This document shows positions 1 to 11,462 of a stretch of 64,000 nucleotides of DNA, piece after piece. The stretch is from NCBI RefSeq assembly GCF_019175285.1, contig NC_056524.1:101712921-101776920 (forward strand), given 5' to 3'. The notes beneath the pieces are model-generated. The model searched no databases. It saw only the letters and a program-made list of their open reading frames with translations, and had not been told where the DNA came from. This stretch comes from Sceloporus undulatus. Its lineage: Eukaryota; Chordata; Lepidosauria; Squamata; Phrynosomatidae. Numbering within the stretch: position 1 is the first letter of the stretch; every line of letters begins with the position of its first letter. Position numbers and translations under genes: made by a program.

Positions 1-477
1 ATTACTACTACCAAATGTCACAAGTCTCTTTCAAATCTCCTATGTATATTCTCTACATCTTTACACTTTATACCAAATTTAGCTTTCCCCTTTTTATTCC
101 CTCTTTTGCTGATGGATTGTGACAACAAAGTTTAGTCTAAAAAGCAGGTAATTAGCATTATTTTTCACCGTTCTCATCCAAAATTTTACTTCTTTGGGAC
201 TCCACATCTTTTGTTATTTTAAGTTATACTTAAGAGATATGGACACATTTTAAATTCAAAATGGGGCTCAGCAGCCTTTTAAAATCTTTAGCACTACAGT
301 TTAAATCCAGCTTTCCAGCTTAGTTTTAAAAGACCTTAGTAGAGTTAAGAGGGGAATGTGCAGAAAGTTGTTACCTAAACAGAAGTCCTCTGTATTATTA
401 TTTTTTTCAAGAGAATGATAAAGCAGGGAATGGTTCTTGTCAATTTCTTATGCACAACATATGATTTTAATTCCTAG
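1..477. other. Intron 4 (3' part) of ASMT-like copy A
   Basis: AT-rich non-coding sequence leading to the acceptor AG at 476-477. No repeat family or open frame was recognised here. Exons 1-4 of this copy must lie left of the window. Confidence 0.6.
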
Positions 478-596
478 ATCAGAGGAAGGGAAGCAAGTAT
501 ACTTCAACGCCATGGATAATTCTTGGAGTTTGTTTGGTAGCGAACTTATTTCTGAGTTCGATCTTTCTGATTTCCATCTTGTTTGTGATCTGGGAG
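478..596 (+). CDS. ASMT-like: ASMT-like copy A, exon 5
   Basis: 119 bp between acceptor AG (476-477) and donor GT (597-598). It encodes RSEEGKQVYFN...WSLFG...FDLSDFHLVCDLGG, ending inside the first glycine of the SAM-binding loop. It matches the 119-bp exon 5 of copies B and C in length and phase. Confidence 0.85.
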
Positions 597-3500
597 GTGA
601 GTACTGCAAATTGTTAACCATATTCCTTTATACTCATTTCAAAATCATATTGTTAGATGTTTTGGGAGACAAAGGAGATAATCACACACTGACGGGACAG
701 GGTTGGGCTCCCATCCTTATCCTGTCTGTGACTGCGATTGCACAAAAGCCTTTTATACTGAAGCGCTGATGCTGTCATTATCTGCCATTGAAGTAGAAAT
801 ACTGCTTCATTTTGCCACAGGCACAAAATTATGGACAGTCACATCTGATATATTATCCAGAATTTGTATACTAGAATGCTTTGGAAGTGAGTTGAATAAT
901 ACAGCACATAATTCAAAAAATGTTTTTGTATACTGTTCGTTTTTTAAGGAGGTAGTGGTTTTTTCGCCAAAGAACATATTTCATCATACCCAAATTCTAC
1001 TGTGACCATTTTTGACTTACCTGAAGTAATAGAAACAGCAAAGAAGAATTTTCTGGGCTCAGAGGAATGCCGGATTTTATTCCAGGAAGGTAAAATATTA
1101 TTTGTTTTATGCATATCATTTGGCAATGTCTCTCCAGCATTTCAAACATCTTTGCCAGCCTTACCTGGTTTGTTAGGGACTGCACTTTAGGCAAGTGAAA
1201 GATGTGCTGTACACTGAGCTTTCCTCCTTTTGTGCATACCACTCCAGCATAACCTTTTCCTTGCTGAAAAGTAGAAATGCAAAACATGCTAGTGGATCAT
1301 TTCAGCATTCAGGTACCATAGCACTTAATGCATCTGATCCAATGTTTGCAAGTTATATTTCATTGAATTGCAGTGCTTTGTGTAAACAAACTTATTTCAA
1401 TTACTTGACTATAATTAGTAGCAAGAAGGTTTTTATTTTTAAATATTAAAATAGGTAAAATATAATAATCTTGTTTTTCCTTTTAAAATGTAAATCTTTT
1501 ATAAATTTTTATACAAACAATTTAGTTCAGAACAAAATAATCAACATTCTAGAAAGAGAAAAAGGAAAAAAGGAAAAAAGGAAAAGAAAACAAAGAGACA
1601 GAAAAAGACTATGCATATATTACGTATATGTATATCTAAGGGTCACAATAAGTCACACATCAACAATAACAACAGCAACAACAAAAACTAAAACCAATCT
1701 ATTCTAAAATAAACTAAGATTAACAACAACATACTAAAACATTAACTGTAAAAATAAACAAAACCTAAGTAAATCCTAAGTAAAACACAAAAGAGCTCTG
1801 AGCCCTAACACTAATAAGAAAAGAAAACTGAAAAAAGGGGAAAAATACCATTACAGATTAAATTAGATTAAACCTATTAGAATTACTAGTAACCATAACC
1901 ACAGATTATAACATTGTTTGATTTCTTATTGCTCAAAAAGACCATAAATTGTTTCATCTTTTTTTTTAAAACAAATCTTCAATTGGTTTATCTTTTAAAA
2001 TCCACAACAATTTGGTAATTTAGGCAAATTCCTCAATCTTAACAGCCCATTCTTCCATTTAGGTGTTTCACTGTGTTTCCAAGCTTTAAGCAAACAGTTT
2101 TCTTGCAGTTATTATATATTGATGAAGTAGTCCATATTTCTGTCCTTTTTTTTTAACTGAAAATGGCCATCAAAGACATTTCTGGTGACATTGCAAAGCC
2201 TGTCTTGAAAATTTTTCAATTATCATAAATCTTAGACCAATAGTTTTTCACCTTCTTACAGATCCATCACATATAAAAAAGGATCCTTCTTTATTCTGAC
2301 AGCCACAATGTTGATTTGAAGAAAAGCTACACATTTTTGACATCTTATTTGGAGTTACATGCCATCTGTACATCATCTTATTATACACATTTATTTAAAA
2401 CTGCTACACAAAGTAAATTTTATATCTTTGGTCCACATTTCTCCCAGATAACTATTTGTACAATACCCCCAAAGGTTCATCTTCTATCTCTAATTTCAAA
2501 AGGCATTTGTACACTCTGTTAATAATCCTTACACAATCCTAAACATGTTTACCAAGATTTAACTATTATCATATATAAGCACAACTTATAGTATTTACTG
2601 GTGTGGGTTTGCATGATTTCTGCAATAATTATGTACTGTATACAGACTTTATGTTAACTCTGAGAATGCATAACCACTAATTCAACAGACTTCACATTAT
2701 CACAGTATAGTCACTAGGAACAGGCCAAAGAGTCTCTAGAACCTGAATTTTTATCTTGGAAATATCTGACCTGCTCTTATGACTATTCAAACAGCCTTTA
2801 GCCTGTTACAGACTGCCAAAATAAAGCTGCTTTGGGTCTCTTTGGAGGTATGCTGTTTAAATGATGCATGGGTCCTAAGAATCCAGAAGCTGCACCAAAG
2901 CTGCACTCCAGTGCTTAGGAATGGAGTGTGGCTTTGGCGCGACCTCCGGACTCTTAGGACCCATGCATCATTTAAATAGCATACCTCCAAAGAGACCCGA
3001 AGCAGCTTTATTTTGGCAGTCTGTAACAGGCCTTTGACTCCAGTGCTTCTAGTATTTGATAGCTTTAGTATACTCAAGAATTGAAGTTTTGTAAGAAGTG
3101 TTTTTTTGTGCATTCTCTAATTTCATTCTCTAATTACCTATCTTATTGCAGGGGATTTTTTAAAGGACCCAGTTCCTGAAGCTGACCTTTATATACTGTC
3201 AAGAATCTTACACTTGTGGAATGATGAGAGGTCTGTGCAACTACTAACCAAATTACACAAGGCTTGCAAACCTGGTACGTGCACTTGGGCCTGGAGCACA
3301 CAGATTGTTTCAGATTTCAAAGCAAAAATGTTATGAGATTGTCACCTAACCAAACAATTTATAGATCTAGGCTGAGGAAAACCTGTTGGCCACATATGGC
3401 CTTCTAAATTTGTCTAAATCTTATACACAAAGTATGAAGGTAATTTTATGGTCAATATTTTTTTAATAATTATGAAGTTTGCTTTCGTGGAATCACCAGA

Positions 3501-4534
3501 AAGCAAAGATGTGACTATTTCAGCCACCCATGTGGATAATTTTGGATTATGGGGTATTTCAGGTAAGGGAGACTCAACCTGTATTTTATTTTATTTTGCT
3601 GCTGTATGTTTAAATTAGTCCTCAGGTGCTGGCTATTCTATATCTGAACGAGTTCCTTCTAGCCTGGTTTCTGTTAGTCATTTGAGCCATTTTGTATTAT
3701 GAGAAGCTTGTGCCTTGCCTCTAACTCTCACTGGAGTTAGTTGCATGTTAGTTAGATATTCTCCCATCCAGGGACGTAGCCAAGGGGGGGGGGGGTTCTT
3801 GGGGTCCAGACCCCCCCTTCCGTTAGATAAAATGAATGGTGTGTGCTGCTGCGCCGCCGCACCCAAGCCCCATTATAATGGTGGCACTTAGTCTGGACCC
3901 CCCCCTCCCAAAATCCTGGCTACCTCCCTGTCCCATCGCTTGGAACACCTGGAGGATCTTTTCATAAACTGGCTGAAACTCAATTCATATTCAAGCAGGC
4001 TAGTACCTGTAGTCTGGCACTGTGCCTATTATGACTGTTCCAACAGAATTGTACAATTGAACAGTAAGGCATAAGGAAGCTGGTAGGAAGACAACAGATG
4101 TTGATATGGTGAGTCAAAGTAGACATGCTTGAGTCCTAACATTTCTCTTTACTTAAGAAAGGTTTAGGAGGCCTAGTTTGGATCAGCGGTATAGCGTGGT
4201 GGACTTTTCTACCCTCTTCCAATAAGTTGTTTGGTAAAGTTAAGTTGCACTCTTCAAAATACTGTTGAAAGTAATATTGTTAAATTTTGTTTCTTAACTC
4301 ACTAACATTTATTTTGAAATAGGTGGCGGAGTTTTAATAGTTGAACCTGTTCTTGATGATGAAAGAGGTGAATCCTTTGGAGCGCATTTTGCTTCCATAA
4401 AGCTGCTTCTCTATAATGATGGAAAAACTCGTACTTCATCAGAGCACAAAGCACTAATTGGTGTAGCTGGCTTCAAAGACATTCAGGCAAAGAATAAAGG
4501 CTTGTTTGGTGCCATTTTGGGAAGAAAGCAATGA
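478..4534 (+). CDS. ASMT-like: ASMT-like O-methyltransferase, copy A (exons 5-8, 3' end of gene)
   Basis: Four spliced exons (478-596, 949-1089, 3152-3274, 4323-4534) encode the last 198 residues of a class I SAM-dependent O-methyltransferase of the ASMT type. ASMT methylates N-acetylserotonin to melatonin using S-adenosylmethionine in pineal and retinal cells. The visible part holds the glycine-rich SAM loop DLGGGSG, the FDLPEV acidic segment, a GDFLKDP strand, the PEADLYILSRILHLW helix and the C-terminal GGGVLIVE and AGF segments. All junctions are GT-AG and all exons are open; the total fits an ASMT of about 345 residues. Odd points: the family's His-Asp catalytic pair (LHDW) reads LHLW, and the later LNML-TEG segment is changed. 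A paralogue with altered activity is as likely as true ASMT. The same gene type follows at 17807 and 58895 on the same strand. Confidence 0.85.
949..1089 (+). CDS. ASMT-like: ASMT-like copy A, exon 6 (SAM-binding loop)
   Basis: 141 bp, acceptor AG 947-948, donor GT 1090-1091. It completes the DLGGGSG loop and continues through PNSTVTIFDLPEVIETA to FQEG. Same length and phase as exon 6 of copy B (33146-33286). Confidence 0.85.
1480..2770 (-). mobile_element. L1-type LINE fragment (ORF2 3' part)
   Basis: Read on the minus strand, the stretch around 2100-2320 gives a decayed form of the L1 ORF2 C-terminal region (C-x2-C-type segment followed by CD-x-K/R residues and RQALQCHQK). The lower end is A/G-rich and may be the 3' UTR. 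No long frame is open. It lies in intron 6 of copy A. Confidence 0.55.
2800..3032. mobile_element. Palindromic MITE, 233 bp, 3-bp TSD
   Basis: Nearly the whole element is one inverted repeat: two arms of about 115 bp read as reverse complements with roughly 90% identity (for example GTTACAGACTGCC at 2805 and GGCAGTCTGTAAC near 3016). It is flanked by TTT at 2797-2799 and 3033-3035. The ends resemble the elements at 22571, 27412, 56088 and 62807. It ends about 120 bp before exon 7 of copy A. A fold-back, transposase-lacking DNA element, possibly PIF/Harbinger-like. Confidence 0.8.
3152..3274 (+). CDS. ASMT-like: ASMT-like copy A, exon 7 (catalytic helix)
   Basis: 123 bp, acceptor AG 3150-3151, donor GT 3275-3276. 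Encodes GDFLKDPVPEADLYILSR, then ILHLWNDER and LLTKLHKACKPG. In ASMT proteins the equivalent of ILHLW is (V/I)LHDW, whose His and Asp lie in the active site. Here His is kept and Asp is Leu. Confidence 0.85.
3769..3930. mobile_element. hAT-type MITE with inverted ends
   Basis: The left end CAGGGACGTAGCCA and the right end (reverse complement CAGGGAGGTAGCCAGG) are inverted repeats around G/C-rich tracts. TCCCATC flanks both sides (3762-3768 and 3931-3937), consistent with a roughly 8-bp hAT target duplication. In intron 7 of copy A. Confidence 0.7.
4323..4534 (+). CDS. ASMT-like: ASMT-like copy A, terminal exon 8 with stop
   Basis: 212 coding bases after acceptor AG 4321-4322, ending in TGA at 4532-4534. 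Encodes GGGVLIVEPVLDDERGESF through AGFKDIQAKNKG to AILGRKQ. This corresponds to the GGG(I/V)L(V/L)(I/V)ESLL...AGF...ILARK end of vertebrate ASMT. Confidence 0.85.
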
Positions 4535-4578
4535 TACCCTTGCTTCAGTCATCTCTAGACTCTAGAGGAATTTGAGAT

Positions 4579-4584
4579 AATAAA
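4579..4584 (+). terminator. Poly(A) signal of copy A
   Basis: AATAAA 45 bases after the stop codon of copy A. It gives a short 3' UTR. Confidence 0.6.
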
Positions 4585-4719
4585 GCTCTGTTCAGCTATT
4601 TCTTCTGGGCACCAATTTATTTCAAAGCATAGACTCAGAGTTGTAAGAGATCACAAGGACTATCCAGTCTAACCCTTAGCCCTCAGTAAGTTCCTTACCA
4701 CTCATCAATATGTATGTGT

Positions 4720-4945
4720 GTGTGTGTCTATTGTCAAGTTGCCTGTCAAACTATGGTGACCCTATAAATTTTATTGTGATTTTTAAAGGCAAGAAATATT
4801 CATAGGTGGTTTTGCCAGTTCTTTCCTCTGAAACATTGCCTTCAGCACCTTGTATTCTTTGGTAGTCTCCCATCCAAGTACTAACCAGGGCTGACCCTGA
4901 TTAGGCTCCAAGATAAGACGGGATCTGATGCCTCTGAGGAATTTA
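4720..4945 (-). mobile_element. 5S-rRNA-derived SINE (5S-Sauria type)
   Basis: On the minus strand, about 4936 to 4850 reads as a diverged 5S rRNA: GATCCCGTCTTATCTTGGAG, then AGGGTCAGCCCTGGTTAGTA, CTTGGATGGGAGAC and GGTGCTG, the internal promoter region of 5S genes. The rest (to about 4720) is a non-5S tail similar to that of the copy at 53045. SINEs with 5S heads are known from lizards. Confidence 0.75.
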
Positions 4946-6105
4946 GTGAGGGCTCCTCATCAAGATACTACTTTGAAAAGTTAGTGATAGATCATAGATA
5001 TTTTATAATTCTTCCAGTTTCATCTATGTTCACAATTGGTGCTCTTTGTGATTTAGGTCATGGGGAAAGAGTGGTACCTTATACAGTTCTATACATTTAA
5101 AAATGTGCAGCTGGATAGAATGAGAAACATGTATACAAGTGGTAAGAGCTATTGTAGCAGCTATGAATACTCAATATGCCCTTGATTTCATGTTGTGTGA
5201 TATTAATTCATCTGAGTATAGTTATCAGGTATTTTTTCAGAGCATATAAAATGAGAGAAAGAGAGTGAGTGAGTTTTGGAATCAAAGAGATTACTTGCTC
5301 ACATTCTTGCTAGACTTCCCAGAAGAGATGGTGGGGAGTGCTATGATCATTGTTGGAGCAATGCACAGAGATGGAGATTTTGGTAGAGATCCAAGATCCT
5401 ATGGTTAACATAGCTACACCCTTCTCACTGGATATGGGGTTTCATAATTAATATCTAGTGTTGGGCATGTTTTGAGAGGTCATGATGACCTGTGGACACT
5501 AGGAAGTTACACATGTAAACACTCACACTGACCCAAGGCTATGCAATATACCAAGATAGTACTAAACTAAATCCAAAATGGGTTTTCAGTTCACTCCATT
5601 CCCATCCCCTCCCCTTGGCTCTTCACATTTTTTCTCACAATGAGACAAAGTGACTCCCATTACAAAAGCAGTAAAAGAACACACCTTCCAGCTCACCTCA
5701 TGCTATATTCTTAGTCACCTTTACTGTCCAAGTATCCAAGGGCTGTCTCAAATCCAATCAATGCATTATCACTCCAAAGTTAAAGCCATAACCCATTCCG
5801 GATCCCTTTTGTCAATTCTATGGGAAAACCATGAGAGCCCTTGTTATACCATGTGGTAACATCAAGCATCTCTTGTGGGTATGATATAGGATATAAATAT
5901 TCACCCCAGTTTTAGCCACATGTGTGCACAGAGGATCCCATCACTCTCTCTGTGTAGCCCTCTGAGCCACTCTAAGTTTTCTGTGGACCTGTCCTAAGAC
6001 TTCTGTGGACCTGTATTAATTATTGCCCTCTCTAACTCCCAGTCCCTGTCTATCCAACCTTCCACACCTTTTTTTCCTGATGGCCTTGTATAATCCTTAA
6101 GGTTG
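4946..6105. other. Intergenic, no recognised gene
   Basis: Contains a short GA-rich run near 5250 and otherwise unremarkable sequence. The 69-codon open frame at 5650 has no recognisable features and is probably chance. Confidence 0.5.
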
Positions 6106-6107
6106 TA

Positions 6108-6346
6108 CAGTGGAACCTCGCCATACGCTGTCTTGACATACGCAGACTTGAGCGTACGCGCTCAAGCCGTGGGCCGCACGCGGGGCGGAAAGGGCGGCAC
6201 GTCCCATTCAATTGAATGGGCGCGTGCGCCCGTTGCGCCTTGTCCGCGCCTGCGCCGCTGTTTCCAATGGGGCTTGAGCATAGGCGGAATTCGCCTTACG
6301 CGGAGGGATCCGGAACGGATCCCCCGCGTAAGGCGAGGACGCACTG
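6108..6346. mobile_element. Tigger-like (Tc1/mariner) MITE, 239 bp
   Basis: Left end CAGTGGAACCTCGCCATACG and right end (reverse complement CAGTGCGTCCTCGCCTTACG) are inverted repeats flanked by TA (6106-6107, 6347-6348). CAGTGNNNCCTCG ends and a TA target are typical of Tigger-type elements. The interior is CpG-rich; its open frames are by-products. A related copy lies at 25660-25883. Confidence 0.8.
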
Positions 6347-6574
6347 TATTGGTTTTTGTATGTTTGTGTGCACTCTTGCACATTTCTAAATAAAACCCTT
6401 CTACATACTGAAACTGGAGTGCTCTCTGCAGTGTTGCTATACATAGGTGAAAAGATCACAAAAGTTACATTTCTCTTGAAGGCCTCCTTTCAAGCTATAA
6501 TTTTCCCAAAATTTCAAGAAGATACTGACATTGTCGGTGGGGACCCCAATGCTTCCCCCCACAACCTTTTAGGG

Positions 6575-6860
6575 TAACACTATAGGCCAGAATGATGATG
6601 CTGGCCCTTTACAGAACGGCTTGAAAGGCCGGCCTGCGGGCACAATTGGGCCATAGTGTCCTCATGACGCATGCCCAGCTCCACCTCTTCAGGGTGTCCT
6701 GACACCGTGCACTGCTTTAAATGGCACACAGCATCACAGCACGCCTCTGGCGCTGCGTCCAGAGGACACAGTGCTGAAGGAGCAGCATATAGCCATGCTG
6801 TCGTGGCTATGACACCCTTTTGAGGGCGCAAAAAGGAGCCAGATGGGGGCCGTGGCATGA
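6575..6860. repeat. Copy of the repeat family seen at 19055
   Basis: Shares several blocks with 19060-19260, including a GGCCAGC/GGCCTG stretch, CAGACT-like ends, GGCATCACAGC and GACACAGCG-type segments. Chance frames in both copies give PQAGL-S-like peptides, which marks them as repeats and not genes. Boundaries are unclear. Confidence 0.5.
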
Positions 6861-6999
6861 AGTTTCAGGAAAGTCTGTCAAACCCCTTAGAGAAAATAAG
6901 CTAAATTTCAAATATGAAGTCTTAGGAGAATATCATATGGGAGGCTTACCATGTGTAAATCACCATTAAAGCATCAGAAATTGTGCATTCACACTGCCA

Positions 7000-7480
7000 C
7001 GCACGTCTCTAATCAGTAAATCGTAGCGGAGGCATCGTCACTCGCTCGTTCCATCAGTAAAGCGTCCTTGGAACCACCATTTGGCAATAATGGAAGATGC
7101 GTTGTGATATTGAAGATTTTCATACCTGGCAGAATCACTGATAAAACATTGCTGGGCCATTCAGGAAGCGCGTGTGTCTGTAAGTCTGGAGCATTTCCTG
7201 AACATTTTTCTGGCTGGCTCAGTCTACAGTGTTTCTTGTGTTCTTTGATTCGTGTTTGAATGCTGTGTTTAGTGGTCTCTATGTAGATCTGTCCACAGCT
7301 GCATGCAAGGTAAAGTCCTACAGCAGTGAGAGGGTCTCTCCTTTTCTTGCTGAGTGCAGTATTTAAAGAAAAGACCTTCTCACTGCTGCAGAAATTTACC
7401 GCATACAATGCAGTTGTAGACAGGTCTACATAGGGACCACTAAATGCACCATCCAAACACGAGAGGCACTGCATAAAACT
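7000..7480 (-). mobile_element. Penelope-like element, GIY-YIG endonuclease fragment
   Basis: A 153-codon minus-strand frame (7474-7013) contains VGLYLACSCGQIYIETTKHS followed by IQTRIKEHKKHCRL. This matches the C-terminal GIY-YIG nuclease of Penelope-like retroelements, whose usual form is GIY-I-C-CG-YIG-T-R-I--R--EH. Conserved residues visible are the Tyr-containing first strand, the CSCGQ-YI segment, Arg in TRIKEH and HxxxC. The reverse transcriptase domain was not found nearby, so this is a truncated copy. Confidence 0.7.
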
Positions 7481-8339
7481 ATAAATTTCAAATCATGGAG
7501 GAGCAGAAGGCGGCTTACAAAGAGATTCAGGTAAGCTAAGGGTTTCAGCTTGTTGTTTTTTTTAAAAAAATTACCTTCCACTAAGTTCTGCCTCCTTATT
7601 TTATTACTATTCTATGATTGCAATAAATTTGATATTGGCATGAATTATAGCCAGTTTGGTAATGATTAAAACTCAAACCTCGTGTGTTTCTGGCTGCAGG
7701 AAAGAGCTATCCAAAGTGCCAAGAGGGAGTAGAAGAAGATGGAGGAGGCAGTTGCAAGGGAAGAATGTGTGACCTTTTCAGTTATATGTATTAATCGTAG
7801 TCTCAAGAGGAATGGTGGAATTTTTTTTATGCAGGAGGGCCCCCCCAAGCCTCCTGGAAGCCAGCTTTTTCAGCTGGTCTCCTCCGGCCCCACATGAGTT
7901 ATGTATTATGTATTTGTAACAATTTGATATACATGATCCCTATGTATTCCTTAGTTTAGGGGACATGTAGGAACCATGAATATCCCCTAATCCCTACTTA
8001 CTAGGAAGCAGCCACTGCAACTGATGGAGGTCCATTCCTTTGTCACTTGCAAAGCAGCTAACTGATATCCCCTCCCTCCCTTCACATAAGGAATTTCCAG
8101 CACAAGAGGGTATTGTGATAGGGCCAGCAGTCACTGTTCCATAACCATGGTAGTTATGCATTCGTACTTGCCCAACAGGATTCCAGCCAACATTTTCAAG
8201 TTAAAAACTTTTACAGTATTAAGATAAGGGATGGAAAAAGATAACAGATAAGTAGCAGGAAAAGGAATAAAAGAATGTATACTTTACGGGAGGTATTGGA
8301 GACATGCTGCCCACCACATGTACAGCTCAGTCAATACTA

Positions 8340-8340
<1 letters not shown>

Positions 8341-8384
<44 letters not shown>
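8341..8384. repeat. (AAT)n microsatellite
   Basis: About 44 bp of uninterrupted ATA/TAA repeat directly at the 3' end of the minus-strand L2 element. Probably grown from the LINE tail. Confidence 0.9.
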
Positions 8385-9845
8385 TTTTATTTGTATTTTC
8401 CCACCTCTCTCAGGTGGATTGAGGCGGGATTACAACCCAATACAATATACAATATACAAATACAAATCACAACAATATAGTACAATAGAATATAAAAATA
8501 AATAACAATTAAAAATGATACTATCAAAGCAAAAGAGGAGAGAGATGTTTCAATCTAGGTGAAAGAGGTAAAAGAATATGTCTTATAAGAGATCAGGTGG
8601 GTAAGCTCACAGGAAGAGATCCATCTTAACTGCCCCCTCAAAGGCCTCCAAGGAGGTAGTGAGATGGATCTGTTCCAGGAGACTGTTCCAAAGTTATGGA
8701 GCAGCTACAGTAAAGGCTTTCTGGGAAGTGGAAGTTAGTCTGGTTGTGTACAATTCCAACAAATTCTTCCTCAATGTTCTAAGAGTGTGGGGCGGATTAT
8801 GTAGGGAGAGGCGTTCCCACAGGTAACTCGGGCCCAAGCCATGTAGGGCTTTAAAGGTAATAACCAACACCTTCTATCGCGCCTGGAAGCTAATCGGCAG
8901 CCAGTGAAGATCTTTTAAAATTGGAATTATGTGGTTGAACCATGATGAACCAGTCAGCAGTCTGGCTGCTGTATTTTGAACTAACTGAAGCTTCCGAACT
9001 TGATACAAGGGTAGTCCCATGTAGAGCGTATTACAGAAATCAAGATGAGTGATTACTAGAGCATGTACTACTGCTTCAAGGTCCTTTTGGTCCAGGTACG
9101 GATGCAGTTGGCGTATCAACCGAAGTTGGTACCAAGCACTCCTGACCATCGCATCTATTTGAGATGGCAACTGTAGAGATGGATCCAGGAGTACTCCCAA
9201 ACTGCGAACTTCATCCTTTAGGGGGAGTGTGGCCCTGTCCAGGACAGGTTGACAAATTTCCTTCCCCAGACCTGAGGATCCTATCGTGAGTACCTCCGTT
9301 TTCTCTGGATGCAACTTGAGCTTATTTTCCCTCATCCAGCCCATTACCGACTCAAGACAGGCATTCAGAGATGCCATCCTTAGTCACTGCAACAGTCGGA
9401 GGCATAGAGAAACATTTGGCTGTCATCAGCATACTGCTAACACCATGCCCCATGTCCCCAGATGATCTCTCCCAGCGGCTTCATGTAAATGTTAAACAGC
9501 ATGGAGGACAGGATGGTGCCTTGAGGGACGCCAGATGTCAGTTCTCTTTTAGAAGAGCAGCTGCTCCCCAGCATCACCATCTGGAGTCTGACCGAGAGGT
9601 AGGAAGGGAGCCACTGCAAAGCAATGACCCCAATGCCTAACTCCTTCAGGCATTTCAGAAGGATACCGTGGTCAATGGTATCAAATGCCACTGAGATGTC
9701 CAAGAGCACCAGCAGGGTCTCACTTCCCCTGTTGATGCGCAGACAGAGATCATCGACTAAGGCTACCATGGCAGTCTCAACTCCATATTCAGCCCTGAAG
9801 CCAGTTTGAAATGGGTCCAGATAAGCGGCTTCATCCAAGACAGCT
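8385..9845 (-). mobile_element. L2-type LINE, 3' half
   Basis: Two minus-strand frames carry LINE reverse transcriptase. 9838-9437 has AAYLDPFQTGFRAEYGVETA, LLVLLDISVAFDTIDHGIL and SGVPQGTILSSMLFN. 9377-8874 has KLKLHPEKTEVL, RSLGVLLDPSLQL and THLDFCNTLYMGLPL, ending in LQLVQNTAARLLTG and LHWLPI. These are hallmarks of the L2 clade. The element is 5'-truncated and has frame breaks. Confidence 0.85.
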
Positions 9846-10640
9846 TACTAGTAAGCAATGGGTTCTTGTAGCACCTTTGAGACTGAGTGAAAGAAATTGT
9901 AGCATCAACTTTTGTAGACTTTGGAGATTATCGGACAGAAAGAGGGCATTCTTGTCCTTGTCCCATCCTTCCCGCGTGATCACGGGAAGGACTTTCACAT
10001 GATGTTGCACTTATCTGGACACTGCGCTAGTGACCACAATTGTGCAGCTTTCATATTTTCATATTTTCACACCTCCACTGCTTTTCATGACTCCTGCTAC
10101 CACAAAGAGCTATACTAGTCACATCCATTGTCCTTGTAGTTTTCCCCTGCCACTGCATTATGCCATTACTGCCACCTCATGGCTCATCTCACCTCCTCCA
10201 CCTCCCATCGCTGCTAACATGTGGGGTGATAACTGCCATCTTGTAGCTCACTCTCCAACCTCCACCATACTTGCAGCCTCTTGCCATGATGCGGTGGGCC
10301 CACCTCAGCAACCTACCCTGCCACATGGGGCCACCACCACCAAACTGCAGCCCTCCCTCAAGTGGCCTCCATGCTGCCTGCTACTTGTTTTGTTGTTGTT
10401 TTATCCTTGCTACTTTTCATGCTGATAAACTTGCTGGCTGGCATTTGTTGTTGTTATGTTTATTATTGTTATTATTATTATTATTATTATTTTATCATGA
10501 TTAATTTTATTATTATTTCAGTTTATTATTATTTTCCCCTCCACTGTCTTCACCAGTCTGTTGGCTGTGAATTATGATTCTGACAACAATGATGAATAAT
10601 TTCAAATCATTGAAATTAGTGGCCATGTCGCAACTGGGAA
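9846..10640. other. Intergenic; dispersed-repeat piece and TTA microsatellite
   Basis: 9865-9945 resembles a widespread squamate repeat (TTGTAGCACCTTTGAGACTG). A (TTA)n stretch lies near 10460-10500. Open frames here are low-complexity and not supported as genes. Confidence 0.45.
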
Positions 10641-10644
10641 CAAC

Positions 10645-11360
10645 ATGGACTCGAGCATCTGTGGATTTTAGTATCCACAGGTGGAGGTCTGGAACAGATC
10701 CCCTGCAGTTACTGAGGACAGTACTAGAACTCAGTCTATTGATCTGTTTATAGTGGGGAGAATAATTTACTAAAATTAAACAAATAAGTTGCAATATCAC
10801 AAGAATCAGGCCTATGAGGATCCAGGAAGGCATTATCTTTGTCTTGTTGTTGTGTTTTGTCTGTTTGGTTATATGGTTATATGGCTTTTGTTTGAATGAT
10901 GAATTATGATTTGTGAATTGTCTGTTTGATTGATGTTTAATATTGATGTGTTTTAATGTACAAAAATAAGTTTTTAAAAAAAGAACAAAAAGAACCTTCC
11001 AAGGGAACTGGAACAGTTCAAATGACCCATGGTTGACAGAAATGTTATCAATTGACTGGCAGGTTGGATGATCTATATTATGGTTGTATTTGAGAAACAT
11101 CCCCACTGGTTTCAAGTCTCATTGTTTCCAATGGCAGCACACAACACCACCATTAGGGATAATGGGACTTCAAGTGATGTCCCGTTGTCCCTAATGGTGG
11201 CACAGCCATGTGCATGTGCTGCCATTTCAGGCAATAGGAGCTGTCCCTAATGGCAATGCGGCTACATGCACATGCCACCATTGGGGACAATGGGGGCTTG
11301 CCATCCACAGATGCTTGAATCCATGGATGGCAAGTCCGCAGATACTGAGTTCCCACTGCA
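10645..11360. mobile_element. Tigger-like element fragments, rearranged
   Basis: 10650-10735 matches the right end of the element at 20262 (GAGCATCTGTGG, TTAGTATCCACAG), and 11150-11350 matches its left half in the opposite orientation (GGATGGCAAGTCC, GATACTGAG). The 400 bp between them is unrecognised. I read these as remnants of one or two copies. Confidence 0.5.
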
Positions 11361-11462
11361 TTGTGCAATAGAGAGAAAAAAATAACCTCCCAGAATTCCT
11401 AGACTAGAAGAATAGAAAGGAAGCCTGACAACAGAACTAAGCAACATAATGTCGATCTAGCA

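Noticed and set aside
6580-6858. 92-codon minus-strand frame with a relative at 18985-19317
   Set aside because: The similarity is due to a shared DNA repeat family, not a gene family; the frame differs and is not conserved as protein.
9865-9945. Second hammerhead-like candidate on the minus strand
   Set aside because: The repeat family recalls a CUGANGA-stem-GAAA layout, but this copy lacks a usable stem II and the CUGANGA box, so the sequence here does not support it.
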